Assembly: GCA_009760855.2 (NCBI GenBank)
Contig: WPIO01000018.1
Coordinates: 3,371,001 to 3,435,000, forward strand
Reading direction: 5' to 3'
From: Cristatella mucedo
Lineage: Eukaryota > Bryozoa > Phylactolaemata > Cristatellidae
Length of the DNA: 64,000 nucleotides
Positions 1 through 12,187 of the stretch are shown piece after piece; the stretch's first letter is position 1, and the number at the start of each line of letters is the position of its first letter. The notes under the pieces were generated by a model. The model had not been told where the DNA came from, made no database searches, and worked only from the letters and a program-made list of their open reading frames with translations. The position numbers were made by a program, and so were the translations under genes.

Positions 1-1147
1 TACGCAATTTAATAATAAATAATAAATAAATGCTAAAGTAATAAATGCTATAATGTCTAGTCTCTTACCTTGAGTTGAACGAGCAAAGATGGTGTTTATG
101 GCTGCGATTATCGCCCACGCCATATCTCTGTCCTATTACAGATTATATATCTTTGATAGTAATTGCAAAGATGACTGGTATGCAATTTGAAATGAAACAG
201 ATATCTCCGCTATTTTTATTGCATTACAAATAAAGAAAATATAGAAATAATTTGAATCGCATGAAACAATTTATGTGGGAGACATGATACTGAATTTGAC
301 ACTTCAAGCCAAAACGATCGCAGCTCAGCCGACGTAGACCTTGACCCACGAGAGTATGGATTTTTCTAAGCAAAGAGCAGCATGAACCTGAGATCGAGAT
401 TGAGTGACCCAAACCTCACGCCACCATAGTAAACCGCAATTTTAGATAAATCAATCGCCATTCATCCGATGAAAGCACTGTAGCCGAATCAGGCGATGTC
501 AACGATTGCCTGATGGCATATCTTATATTCGTCAATGGTATCAGATTGAAGCTTGTTAATACATTTTGCAGAGTATTATCTGGGTTTTCTATTGGTTGGC
601 TTAATATGCGATTGAAAGTAAAGTAGTATATATATATAGTAAAGTAGATATACGATTAAAAGTAGCAGCATGTTAATCAGCATTATCAATGTGGCCACGT
701 ACGTCATTCATCGCTCTTGATTACATTGCTTAATAGAAAATTGATGGGGTGAGGAATCATCTCATCAAACCGTGCACTTAGCCACCGGCAGATTTACTTA
801 TCATTTTCATAAAGAGAGCACCGGTCAAAAAAACCAAGCCGTGAAATTTGGTGCACGCAGCAATGGGAGCAGTAAATGCTGTCGATTTAAATTCGAGCTG
901 CATTCATGAATTCTCTTTATTCACAATGGTACACTTTCAGTTTGTTAAATCGTTTCCATGGTTCTAATTTTCAACAACACACGGATGCACAGAGGTAGTC
1001 TTCTAGCGCACCTTCACTAATCGCGCTGCTGCGCCGTGCCGGCCGCGATTTTGCCGTCGGGTTTTCATCTCATGGATTGCTCACAGTGAGAGAGGGCCGC
1101 GCCCGTCCAAGCAGGTGTCGCAATTGTACCGCCGAGTTGCCAACCGA
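1..1147. other. No gene recognised
   Basis: Mostly AT-rich with short open frames only; becomes CpG-rich from about 1020. Confidence 0.5.
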
Positions 1148-1191
1148 CTTCCGGGGGCTGCTCCGCATCTTCGCGGCGCAGCCCCCGGAAG
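1148..1191. repeat. 44-nt inverted repeat / strong hairpin
   Basis: Arms CTTCCGGGGGCTGC and GCAGCCCCCGGAAG are perfect complements. Inside them CCGC and GCGG also pair, leaving a six-base ATCTTC loop and one mismatch. Confidence 0.9.
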
Positions 1192-1377
1192 GAGCTCTTT
1201 GGAATAATGTGACTTTTCTGCTCTCAGCTTTGTAATCCTTCATTCGAAGAGGGTGCTGCCAATTTCTTTTCTAGATTAAATCTGAAGAAGAAGCGGCGGC
1301 GGCCTGAGAGGCGCCGCTGCTCCGTCGGCACGCGAGCTCAGTTTCAGTCACAACTCACCTTTCTTTTACTCGGAGAA

Positions 1378-1560
1378 TGTTTAGGACAGCTTTACTTTGC
1401 TCTGCGGGTCCAAGACTGTGGAACTCAATTCCCCCCTCCCCGCTTCTCATTTCTCCTGCGGCCTCCGATCCTGATCTTTTTTCCCAGCCGCCTTTGGTCG
1501 CAACATCAGCGCTGGTCTAACTTCTTAGGGCTCTCTGTCTGACCTGCGACTTGGAGACGC
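1378..1560 (+). mobile_element. LINE-B 3' coding fragment, diverged
   Basis: GGACAGCTTTACTTTGCTCT, GCGGGTCCAAGACTGTGGAA CTC is related to the LINE-B segment coding RSFSSAGPRLWNSLP at 24660-24710. Strongly decayed. Confidence 0.5.
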
Positions 1561-1656
1561 GCCTTAGCTTTTCCGTAAATGTGTAAGATGAACTCCACTG
1601 GGTACCGGTTGCTCGGCGATAGCCGGCTTTAATTAAGCCTTAACAATCTCGACAGC

Positions 1657-1935
1657 CACTGGCGGATCCAGGGTGCAACGGGGCGGCGGGCATTTGCCCC
1701 CCCCCCCTGCTGCAGGGCAGCGATCTGGGCCTTCCCCTTCCGTTCCTACACCCACGTGCCGTCATCAAGGACGAAACTGTGTCCTAAATTCCACCAGATG
1801 AGCAACCCCCGAGTTCGTGTCGAAGGAGCACTATTATTTTGCGCTGCAAATTTTCGCCAGTTGCTGGTCTAGCCCGGGTCCACTTGAAAAGCATGCGAGT
1901 CTCCTCACAGGAGAAAAACCTTGGCTCCCTCACTG
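1657..1935. mobile_element. Diverged hAT MITE
   Basis: Begins CACTGGCGGATCCAGGG, followed by a C10 run, and ends CTTGGCTCCCTCACTG. The centre (AAGGACGAAACTGTGTCCTA, GATGAGCAACCCCCGAGTT) resembles 31565-31610 in the other MITE. Flanks TCGACAGC and GCTACAGC match at 6 of 8. Confidence 0.55.
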
Positions 1936-2764
1936 GCTACAGCGTGGCGCCTGCTTGCTCTTTGGGCCTCTTCGAGTAGAGGTTAACGGAAATAAGCTCA
2001 TGCAAATACACACGCATGCAAAGCCAGCGGTTGCAGCATCCAAATAATCTTAAGACACATCGACGTCTCTAGTCATGGACTAAGGAAGCATGGATATGAT
2101 CAAGTTTATGTATTTACCGTAAAGAGAGCTTTGAAGTTATTCATCAGAGCTGGAGAGATCTACGTTGATCTTTAATGCGAAAATGTGTCACCAAATGTGG
2201 ACTTTTGAGTTTGTCGACAGTTTTAGTACCAAAACTGAATTAGATGCGACGCTTCCAGAGAGAAGCTTCGACGATTTTCTGGGCGAGGAATTTTTTGACA
2301 AATTTCCTTGTAACAGCGATTTCCAGTAATCAATTTCAATTAACCAACCTTTAAACCAGCTCCGTCACACTGCCCTTGTGTGGCGAGATAAAAGAGCTGG
2401 AGGTTTATCTTGTAGGCTGATTTTCTAATAGAGCTTTTGAGTCTTTAAAATAAGGACGCAATATTTTGCCAACTTTTCGCATATATGCTAAAGGCGAGTC
2501 ACCCAAGTGCAGTCAAAATTAAGTCGTGACTCTTTGTAGACAGTTTAGGACATATATTTAGTAGGAATACTCCTCTTTCATCATTTAGCGTTAATATTCG
2601 CGTGTACCTACGACAACTTCGGAAACAATTGCTGATAACAAGCCTGCCCATCGCTTATCAGTAATTCAATGCACAATTAAATGTTTAATTTCAACTATGA
2701 GAATGACTAGTGGTAAACTATTTCCAGGGATATTTTGTTATTGCACTCAACGTAGCTGTAGCTC

Positions 2765-2835
2765 TTTTGGCTGGGCTACCAAAGTAAGCAACTATGCCAC
2801 TGCAGCTGACTATGAAAATGACTTTTAAGCACTCT
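2765..2835 (+). mobile_element. LINE-B small fragment
   Basis: TTTTGGCTGGGCTACCAAAG followed by TAAGCAACTATGCCACTGCA matches 24353-24400 in the LINE-B copy at 24 kb. Confidence 0.65.
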
Positions 2836-4255
2836 AATCAATATTTGCTTCTCTTAGCTCACTTTAAAAAAGACTAATTACTATTGTTATCGTTACCATT
2901 GTCATGCTGCTTCCGCCACCTGCCTCCTGCTCCTTGCCCATTGTCAGTCCAGCACATCCTTTCTAACGAGCAGCCATTGTAAACACAGGCGATTGCTTAC
3001 TCTGACGCTGACCGTTTCATTTTGGCCTCGGAGCCCTTGTGCGTTAGCTGGTGGGGCAGGGCAGGTTGAGTGATCGCACTTAGCGCCTCGAGTCGTGAAC
3101 TCAAGGTAGTCTTCGGTGGTGAGCACGGTCTGGTGTGGAAGAGGTAGCAAGGTCATGGTTTTATGCGCTGCCTCTCTGGCAATACTTCATCAGTCCATCT
3201 CTATGACAGTCCAATCCTCAAGAACTTGACAGCTAGGAACCAAAGCCCGATGAGTGACCACGATAATGACCGTCAGAGCAAAGCTGGCTCGGCTTAGGAG
3301 TCTTTGTCTGTCTGTCAGATCTGCCTTGCTATCTTCAAATCTATCAATTCTCCTGGTCATGGACAACGCTCAGTTCCAAATCAAAGCATCAACCTGCTGC
3401 TATGCGTGTGCTTAGTCATCAGTAGCGATCGTTATTCAAGTCAGTCCTGCCCTTGAATTCAGCAAGGCTTACGCTATCGTGAAGATTTTGCAAGCGCTCT
3501 ACCGCAGCATTAGCAGCATGTACACACTGTACCTGCACCCATACAAACACGTACATTACATTCACGTTGCGGCACTTTCAGCTGGTTAGTAGCTAGAGCG
3601 ATGGCAAACGAGAACGAGCTTTGGGGACCGTACATGCTTTGGCTGAATGATGTGGGGCGTGTCTCGACCAAAGCGGCAGCCGCCCCTTCAGCCACGTCTT
3701 GACCGTAGAGCGCCCCTTGTGCTCCAGCCCGAATTGGAAGCACGGTAGCCCCTACCGAGTGCGTACCGCACTTCCCGAGAAGGGCTACACGACTTATTGA
3801 GCGATTCTGGAGGCTTGGAGGATAGATAGAGCGCTGCCTTCAACGGCGATTCGCGATCCTCGTTTCTCGTTTACTTCCAAAGCTTGAAACTCCCCCGACT
3901 GATGTCACGACATTCTTGGCTTGACGTCATTGAAAAAGAAACTAAAGTCAACATGTTCTTAAAATGCATTTGCTGCGTCAGCGTACATTATCCTTGTGTG
4001 CTCGTGCGTGCTGGTTGTTCGTGTTATCACTAACCAATTATCATGGTTACTTTCTAGCATATGTTAAGTTCACGAAAAGTGATTTGGTTCTCACAAAGTG
4101 TTATACAAGTGTCTTATTATTAATATTATCATTTTTATCAGTACACAAACAGTGGCGGGTCTTAGATCATCTATTGAAAATCATAAATCCTTGGAGAGGA
4201 TTATTGTGACTCAGATTCAGATACGATTGCCTGGAAAACCCTCGCAAAGTCACTG

Positions 4256-4256
<1 letters not shown>

Positions 4257-4298
<42 letters not shown>
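4257..4298. repeat. (CT)n microsatellite
   Basis: About 21 uninterrupted CT units. Confidence 0.95.
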
Positions 4299-4303
<5 letters not shown>

Positions 4304-6318
4304 AAAGCTCGGCTGAAAATCGACGGTGACGCGCACGCTGTATCGATTGAGAAGCTCAAAGTTGTCACAGAAGTCGTGGAACGTTTGGCGCCAGCGGTTC
4401 GAGAGGACTCGATGGGAATCAAGCAGAGGAGAGCAAGCAAAGAATGGAGATTATGACGTTCCGCCATCCATTTTAAGACCAAGTCGAAGAGCTAAGATTT
4501 GCGTTGCTGCAGCAGCATGAACAAGATTGATAATATACAGCATGTTTCGATTGATTGTTGATTACAAGCTGCTTCCAAACTAAGTTCAAAATAACTCGAC
4601 CAAATTTTTATAAAATAAACTCTTTAAGTTTATGCTCAACAACCTGACTGTCAATTATAGATGAGTCAATATATCTACACAACGATTGCCCAATATCGGC
4701 GAAGTGACAAAATCAGATTGGAAATTGCATTTTGGAGCAGTTAAGCTGCGTAACATTGCTAAAATTTTCAAGTGGCTCGTAGGGAAATTTATGCTCAAGA
4801 GAGGACGAGCTTCACGGTGGGGGGCTCGCTGGTGCTGGTAGGCTGAGCTGCAGTCTCCGGTAAAGTACACAATGACTGACAACTGTGTACGCATCATCGC
4901 TGTTCTAAAGCGGCTTCCTTAATCTTGTACCCAGGCTGGGTTCGGCTGGCTGGGACCGGACGGCTGTAATGAAGGTTAGGGTCACCGGCTAGGCCGGGGT
5001 CGGACCTACGGCATGTGCGGTGACGTGGGGTCGCCGGGGCTCTTGGGTAGGAGAAGTTGGCCAAGTAAGTCATGATGTTGGAGGCTCCCGGTCTCGCCGA
5101 GTTATGCACCTGGATTCGTGCAGGCGTGCTCCGGCGATGCTGCCACGCACGCAAGGGAACGAGTACCCGAGGCCCGAGCTGGATAGCTCGCTCGTTGTTG
5201 AGACTTGTATATTCCGCGTTCCCCGTGTAGCGCGTTCGTGACCCCCCCCCCCCGTATGTTGGCGTCTTTCGGTGGAAGCTCACAACTGTGGTAGTTGTCG
5301 ACTCGGACTAGCCAAGCAGTTACTCAGCCAGCCGGGTTTTGAACGGCGTACGCTCGAACTGTTGGATTCGGAATCGGTACAAAGACAGGACTGCGAAAGC
5401 TGGCTAACCAACAAACACGTTTGTTCGCGCTTGCTGCGTCGTCATGCGCCCCCATAGTGTACTGCGTATAGGACCTTCCCCGTAGACTTGTTTAGTTCCC
5501 GTTGTTGTTGGCGCATGCGTTATTATAAAGAGGTTTAACCTGACGACCGCTCGTCTTACCCTAGCTCAGCGGCATGGCGAGCGGCAGCGTGGCCGGAGTA
5601 TGGCGGGAATTAGCCTCTAACCCCTGGAACTCGGTTACAATCTTACAGTGTACCTCTGCAATCAGTTTAAACGTACCGTAAAGAGCTCGGTACACGGTTC
5701 CATGGCAGCCGGTAGTGTCAAAAAAGGCTGCCGAGTTTCGCTTTACAAGTTAAGCGAATTTAGTGTGATCTTCGACCAGTTTGTTATGAAAGTTTGACGT
5801 TAAAAGCAGCCTCTCGTAGCTGCCGGTCCATACTTAGAACAGCATACTTGACGAACCTGCCATACACTTATGTGTACTTAAAGGGTTTCTCACGAATAAC
5901 CAGGTTTGCATCCTCAACCTCGCTAAAAGATCGACTTATTTTATGGATCCTGCCTAACGCTAGCACAAAACCAGAAAATACCGCCGGTGACATGCGAAAT
6001 TTTACGATAAAATGAATTAATCTATCGGCTCACCACATAGCTAACGTAGATGAATTTCCTTATCCCAATTCTGCAGTGTGTGGGGAGCAGTACCTTAATA
6101 AAGAAAGACGACCTATGGCTAGTGAAAGCTTTCTGACATCACGGGTATGTAATGAAACATATTGACTTTTCCGAAATATTATCCACAGGGGAACACAATA
6201 GAGGCAATAATTACCGCGAAATTAGTTTAAAAAATAAATGTAGATCTTATTACAACTCTGAAGTTTAGCTGCTAGGAGCATCATAAGGTCAGAAATTACC
6301 CTTTGCTCTCTCTTTATC

Positions 6319-6320
<2 letters not shown>

Positions 6321-6375
<55 letters not shown>
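6321..6375. repeat. (CT)n(TA)n microsatellite
   Basis: A CT run passing directly into a TA run. Confidence 0.95.
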
Positions 6376-6677
6376 TCTGTATACATCTATAAATATATTT
6401 ACTAGTAACACGCAAACAATACACAGATCTACTCGCAAAAAGCGATGCCGAGGGCTGACTGTCCACTAACAGTTTTGGGATATTTGATTTCGAAAAACTT
6501 TCAAACTTGGAGCCTCAGCATCAAACAACGGGCAGCGGAAGCATAAGTATCCTTCCTGCCAAGGCGAGTGTAGGAGAAAAGCCTCAGGCTGCAGTCTGAA
6601 TTCTTTTACTGGTATCCTCTGACCATCTGGGTGCCACGGCAACACCCGTTGCTAAGGGGACCTCGGGCCCATTTTCT

Positions 6678-6740
6678 TTGGATACATTTGAGTTCTCCGA
6701 GGGCGCTATTGCAAATGTATTATTATTATTGCTATTGTTC
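6678..6740 (+). mobile_element. LINE-A 3' tail fragment
   Basis: TTGAGTTCTCCGAGGGCGCT, then ATTGCAAATG and (ATT)n: the last 60 bases of the LINE-A 3' end. Confidence 0.7.
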
Positions 6741-8074
6741 AATAGTAAATCTAGAGGCAAAATAGAATTCCTCGAACCACCACTAGCACCCACCGATTTT
6801 AATATTCAAGTCCAAAGAGAACTTGAGAGCCACTGCGATCTTCCGGTAGCCGTCGCGGTAAGTAATCCTGACGCCAAGAAGTGAAACTTGACAACTGGCT
6901 TCGGAAGCTGTCGTCCGAATACAACTGTCCACCATCAGTCATTTAAGAAAACACCCAGACAAGGTGCACAAGACGAAGGTCAATCGGCCTTTGATTAAGA
7001 GAAGTCCCCGAGTCGCAGACGTGCATTTTAGATTCCGATGAGTTCAGTTGCGTTCACGTTAAGCTGCATCCATTTGTTTAAGGAAGTTGGCTGGCACAGG
7101 TTATACTGGTATAGCAACCGCGACAGAACTTGAGTAAAATCAATCCGACTGCTGACTCGGGACGGTTTGCTGAAATCCAGCACTGCTTGAATGCAGATTT
7201 GAATTGCAAACGGGTGCTGAGCTCACTGCGGTCGGCTACCGGAGACATCTAGCACACTCGGTATGTCTTTATCTGCCCGGCCCACATGCGAAACAAGAGG
7301 ACTGGATTGCCATTTTTGGCTGGGATTTCAAGAGCGAACCTCCTGTAAAGAAACATGCCTGAGATGTAATCGCTGCATTGCCAGTGGTTGGCAGGCTAAA
7401 CGATAAGAGAAGTTTAGCATCAACAGAGCTAACTTTTGAGGCATTGGGCAATCGATTCCTCCCAGTGATTGCCGGTAGGTCAACTGAAAGGCAAGAACAC
7501 TACCAGTTAGTCGCCGCCGGGGCACGCTGACCTAATCAACTTGCCCACTCCTACTGCCAAGGTACGATTGTGCCAAACACGGTGGCTGGTGCAACAAAGC
7601 CATAGCCATTTCTTAACCTTTAATATAAGCGAGATCACACGTATGCCACACGGAACACGTAGTCCACTAAGTCATCTTAGTAACTAGAAGGCAGCTGGTG
7701 CAACTCACAAAAAGGACACCCGGCTTAATGCAAAAATAAACCTTGAGAGCCCACTAGCACAAGCAGGCCTAAGATGAGCCTAACAATCGTATAATATGCA
7801 AGTACAAACCGATCAACACCGACAACTGGGCTGGCAGAAAAAGATTGGTCCACAAAAAATCACAACTAAGCAGTTACTTGTTTGCCAACGGTGAACATCG
7901 CAAGCCGTGTCTATCAATTCCCGTTGTTGCAGACATCCAATACCGGCCTACAGGCGGGTGCTTCGTCGTCGCTTGCCCTGCACGTGAGCCCAGGCGATCG
8001 CAGGCAAACAGCTAAGGACGGTTTCGGCTTCACACCAGTCAGCAGTCAACGGCCAAGCCGGGGTGAGCATGCAG
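6741..8074. other. No gene recognised; downstream of HIPK
   Basis: Short frames on both strands. Part of this may be HIPK 3' UTR, but no clear polyadenylation signal was identified on the minus strand. Confidence 0.4.
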
Positions 8075-8460
8075 ACCCAAGGAACCCACAGAAGAGACCA
8101 GAACTCTGGGAGAACGAGAAGCCAGCGACGCCTACTCGTGCCAGCAAGCAAATGCCAAAGCAGGCAAGGGTGGGGAAAAATACAACTATTAAAAAAATCT
8201 ACTGGAATACGATTAGATTGCACAAAGCAGTGAATGCACAAATCCCTAGGACACGAAGTTAGTGGGTGGCCGGGCACAGCACGACACGGGCAGATGCCGG
8301 CTTTTGCACCTGTGCTCACGTGCACAAACGGCGCACTGTAAGCAGACTGGCCCTAACAATGACACCGCTATGACGACGTGCAAGCTGACTAACAGTAAAA
8401 AAAAACCAACTTTTTTCCACGCACGCGACAGCAGGCAGAGATACAAAACGGGTGAATGCA
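8075..8460 (+). repeat. Interspersed repeat A, uninterrupted copy
   Basis: Shares long blocks with 14068-14690, for example GATTAGATTGC, GACACGGGCAGATGCCGGCT, CAGACTGGCCCTAACAATGA. Family not recognised. It lies just beyond the HIPK stop, where the 3' UTR would be. Confidence 0.7.
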
Positions 8461-8850
8461 GACGACACGGAACCGGTGCTCACGGGTGCTGTAACGATAG
8501 CCACGTGCTCGCTTAATCAAGAAAGTCATGACTGCCAGATAGAGGTACACAGCTCCGGACAGCCCCTAAAGAAGCACAGCCGGGATGGGGAAAAAAAGAG
8601 TGTGAGGTCGGATAGTGTCAGCGGGAAGCGACGAGGTCGGACAGCGACCTTCTCGCGGCTGCGCACACGGCGGCCGCGGCTGCGCACGAGCCGCCAGATC
8701 CACGCGGGGCTGCCGCCACGAACGGTAGGATTACAGGTTAGCGAGCCGACTGAAGCAGAGACAGCAGCCCGAGGAGCGGCTCCCAAACCCGCGTCGGCAG
8801 CAGCTGCGGCGGCCGCCGCCGCGAGAGCCGGAGGAAGTCGGTCGGTCCTT

Positions 8851-9289
8851 CTAGTTGCCCACCAACGACGGGGCATACAGGTAGGCGAAGCCGGCACCCA
8901 TCGGCTGGCCGATGCTGGCCGCGGCCGGCCGCACGGGCCAGCACTGCTGTAGCAGCCGGCCGGGCTGCTGGGCTGCAGTCGTTGCGTACAGGTTCAGAGC
9001 GGCAGCCGACGGCATACTGGCATGACGGCTTGGCGGCCCGGGCAGATAGAAGGCTGGAGCGGAAGCGGCAGTGGCAGCTGCCGCAACCGACGGTGGTGCA
9101 ACGAATCCGGGCTTGTGCACGGCCAGCGCCACCGGTTGCAGCAGAGACGGCGGCGGCGGCTGCGGCGCCGACTGACGCAAAGCGACCGCAGCGTCGGGCG
9201 GCCGACGGACGGCAGCGAGCCGACGGCCGAATGCGGCGGCAGCAGGGACAGTCGGCCTGGAGCCTAGCAGGCCGATGCCCGCGAAATCC
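8851..9289 (-). CDS. HIPK: HIPK exon 10: C-terminal end and stop
   Basis: 146 codons to a TAG stop. The frame reads DFAGIGLLGSRPTVPAAAAF, then Pro/Ala-rich sequence with AFYLPGPPSRHASMPSAAAL and NLYATTAAQQPG, ending FAYLYAPSLVGN. The HIPK C-terminus is similarly Ala/Pro/Tyr-rich (LYTYAAPTSAAAL ... ISQYSYL in vertebrates). Acceptor TTCGTTCGTTCCAG/GGAT in phase 2 fits exon 9. If all ten exons are joined the protein is about 1,130 residues, close to vertebrate HIPK1-3 (about 1,200). Confidence 0.65.
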
Positions 9290-9426
9290 CTGGAACGAAC
9301 GAATATATGGCTACTGCTACCAGCTGGACGAAGCCTTAAATAGATAGCGCCAACGAGTTGGTTTGAGGACAGCTGCAGGCCTGAGTTCTGCAAATTCTCG
9401 GTACGTCCGCTTGGCGAGCAATTAGT

Positions 9427-9565
9427 AATAATAATAATAATACATTTGATATAGCCCCCTCACAGAGCTCAATCTCTTTCTAGGCACTTTACAATTGCTT
9501 TAAAGGAAGCACGATCGAATGGTTAGTGGTAGAAAGCTCAATGACAACAAGCATAACATAGTAGT
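9427..9565 (-). mobile_element. LINE-A 3' end fragment
   Basis: Reverse of the LINE-A tail: (AAT)n, then GAGCTCAATCTCTTTCTAGG and CACTTTACA. It lies about 140 bases from HIPK exon 10, in the intron on its acceptor side. Confidence 0.8.
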
Positions 9566-9849
9566 TGGAACACATCGAATCAGATCGGCTCAGATCAAAA
9601 TGGATACTGAAATCGCCCTGGATGAGAAGAGAGCGATGGAAAAGTTCAAAGAACTGAGAGCGAGTCAGAAAAGTCAGAGACGAAGCTGGGATTGCTACCT
9701 ATAGGGCCAAGACAGCTTACCACTAACTGGCTAGAGAATCGGTGATTAAAAATAATGCTTAGTAGGAGCTGAAGTTGGCGGTGGCCCCTCCACCAGTTTT
9801 CCAACAAATCTTGGAGCGCATGAAAAAAGAAACCTTCTGGGGCAGTATG

Positions 9850-10300
9850 CTATGTATCTCCGTCTGTAACTCCACAAAGTCATAAAGACCAGGTGGGTGT
9901 TACACAGGAGAGTTTTGTATAGCGCACTCACAGCCTAAGCGGCTTTCGGTACGCATTCGGTAGCCAACAGACTTCGTCTCACGAAACAAAGAGAAAGTGG
10001 GAAGCATAGCCGAGTCAGGAGAGCAGTTGAGGTAGTGAGTAGCATGGAAGTAGCAGCTCAGGACCGCTGAAAAGGATGTGCCATAGTCGGCAGTAGGAGA
10101 GTAGTTGTCGTTATCGGTGATAGCCAAGCAGCCGGTCGACTTCAGCCAGGTCTCATTAAAAGCGAAAATATCCTGGGCGCCTTCAACTAACAGACTGCTA
10201 GCAGCTACCATATTGCTACCACTTTATGAAGCAGTTTATTGCACAATGAGCGGGCATTCCAGAGCCAAAAGCTTACACTCGGTCATCGAGTTGAGTGTAA
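9850..10300 (-). mobile_element. LINE-B internally deleted copy
   Basis: On the minus strand the 5' part codes LWNARSLCNKLLHKV and, after a frameshift, DIFAFNETWLKST: the start of the endonuclease domain. It then runs straight into the LINE-B C-terminal/3' region (NDNYSPTADYGTSFSAVLSC) and tail near 9850. All of the reverse transcriptase is missing. It can only be a non-autonomous derivative. Confidence 0.75.
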
Positions 10301-10421
10301 GTTGTATCGCATCTATCATTAGAAAAACCTGAAAACCACTTCCGACTTTAATGCGTAGTGGTAACAACGATGCACGCCGTCGATTCGGCGCCGGTGGCAA
10401 AATGGCAACAAACGCGCGTAT

Positions 10422-10760
10422 CAATACATTTGACATGGCGCCCTCAGAGAAGTCAATCTTTTTTTCTAGGCACTTCACATTTGCTGCAAAGGAAGCACGA
10501 TCGAATGGTTAGTGGTAGAAAGCTCAATGACTACAAGCATAACATGGTTAGAGCAACTTGCACAGTAACGTGCACAGGGTCAGCATGCAAATATGGTTAG
10601 TGGCAGCATGCACCACAGTGTCAGCACACATAAGCACGTTAAGGACGAATCATATGACCAAGTAAATGCTGTGTTGCATAGATGTGTTTTTAGTTTCTTT
10701 TTAAATGTGGTCGTCAGTAGAACAGTACCTGAGATGCCACGAGAGCCGTAGCGGGTTTCT
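10422..10760 (-). mobile_element. LINE-A 3' end fragment
   Basis: About 340 bases of LINE-A 3' end in reverse: tail, UTR with GTCAGCATGCAAATATGG and the last coding codons near 10690-10720. It retains the same TTAGTGGTAGAAAGCTCAATGA segment as the 9.4-kb copy, so the two are close relatives. Confidence 0.8.
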
Positions 10761-11021
10761 TTTTTAGAAGGGATTGCTGAACAATACCAGTCTTTGCTTC
10801 GGTAGGTAGCTCTGTGCATTCTCATCAGTCACCGTGTGACAATAAAACAGCAACACTGCAGACATCACGAAAATATCCGTACCGTAACAGCTTTACAGTA
10901 GGTATGCGTAACCGAAGCTGGTGACTAAGCGATAGCTCCAGTTCAAGATATTACCGAAAGTACCTCGTGATTGGCCAAGAGAGGTCCTATTATTATTGAC
11001 AGCTTTAAGCACCCACTGGGT

Positions 11022-11172
11022 GAGCCGTGATTGCACACTAGGTAAGGTGGCTGCCTTGTCACGTTTGAATCCTGCGATTGGCAATCTTTCATTGCCTGCA
11101 AACGGTGGGTGATAGCCGTAAAGGCTCTTATGTCTCTATACAAAAAGAGGCTGCTAAATCAGCTATCATTTA
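11022..11172 (+). mobile_element. SINE-1 (tRNA-derived)
   Basis: Head GAGCCGTGATTGCACACTAG, B-box-like TTTGAATCCTGC, body GGTGATAGCCGTAAAGGCTC and tail AGAGGCTGCTAAATCAGCTA. Typical family layout; complete. Confidence 0.85.
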
Positions 11173-11317
11173 TTTTTGCCATATGTACGTCATTGCATAT
11201 TAGCAGTTCGTTGGAGTGCCCATTTTCTAATCTAAGGCTTGGCTACAGCTATTACATAAATCGACATAGCTGTCGACAGAGAGCCTTTGCGTGCACGGCT
11301 GAGAGATCTCCCACTGG

Positions 11318-11473
11318 ATCTTAGCCCAGGGGGAAGGCGCTATAGCACGTCGCGACCAACAGGTCGTGGCTTCGAGTCCTGCACTAGGCAATCATTTACC
11401 ACCAGCTGCCAGCGCTAGCAATAGCTACTAAGGCTCCTCTGCCAATATGTAAATAAGGTTGGTAAATTCAGCT
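11318..11473 (+). mobile_element. SINE-1, diverged
   Basis: A-box-like TTAGCCCAGGGGG, B box GGCTTCGAGTCCTGC, then a decayed body (TACTAAGGCTCCTCTGCC) and tail TTGGTAAATTCAGCTGA. Confidence 0.7.
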
Positions 11474-12034
11474 GACCCGCAGCACTTACTTTGCGCACCC
11501 AAAATAACCGCCCGAGGCGTCGTCGCACTTGCTTGCTATCAGAACCACAATATCTAACCGAGATCGACGGTTGCATCACAAAAGGCGAACAAGGGTATTA
11601 TGTGCACAGCGAACGAACAAAGGTCACGAGCGCGGCCTCAGCAAGATCAGGCAAGCCGCTCCCAAGCACTGCCAAAGAAGATGGCCTCGCGAAGCTTAGC
11701 ATCCAGCCGAAGCAAGCAAACGCCGAGGAGAGAAACCTAGTACGGCTAGTCAGTGGTCACCGAGAGCTGCAACAGCTCAGAGACGACGATCGATCGATCG
11801 GTTCGGCATCGAACGGGGGGGGGGAGCCTCGAAAAGAAGAACCAATCGATGGCCACCTAAAGAGTGGGCTCTCGCGAGAATTCGGAACAGATCGAGTAGA
11901 ATTTGAGCTATTGCTCCACATTGGTCATGCTCCACACTCGAGCACTTATCAAAGGGGGCACGAGCGGAAGAGGGCATCGTGGAGGCGATTCTCGAATGAT
12001 CGAAGCAGCACCTCCTTATATATAATTCTTTCTA

Positions 12035-12187
12035 GAGCCAAACCGGCCCACGCGCTCTAGTGCCGTGCGTTGCTCGCTCTTCACGACCGAAGTCGTGGGT
12101 TCGCATCCAACAGTGGGGGGCCATCCTTTATTGCCAACTGCAAGCGGTGGTGACAGCCGTCAAGGCTCTTCTACCACTTTTTCTTAA
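12035..12187 (+). mobile_element. SINE-1
   Basis: B-box-like GTGGGTTCGCATCC, body CTTTATTGCCAACTGCAAGC, GGTGGTGACAGCCGTCAAGG. The final tail is lost. Confidence 0.75.

Larger units (their letters stand above)
1936..6310. other. No gene recognised
   Basis: Apart from the LINE-B scrap at 2765 and the CT array at 4257, I see nothing firm. 4890-5460 is CpG-rich, with a 129-codon minus frame that looks like chance, and a C-run near 5240. Confidence 0.45.

Noticed and set aside
4894-5283. 129-codon minus-strand gene
   Set aside because: No recognisable domain, Arg/Pro-rich and in CpG-rich DNA open in several frames.
8452-8952. 166-codon plus-strand gene overlapping HIPK exon 10
   Set aside because: Antisense shadow in Ala-rich GC-rich sequence.
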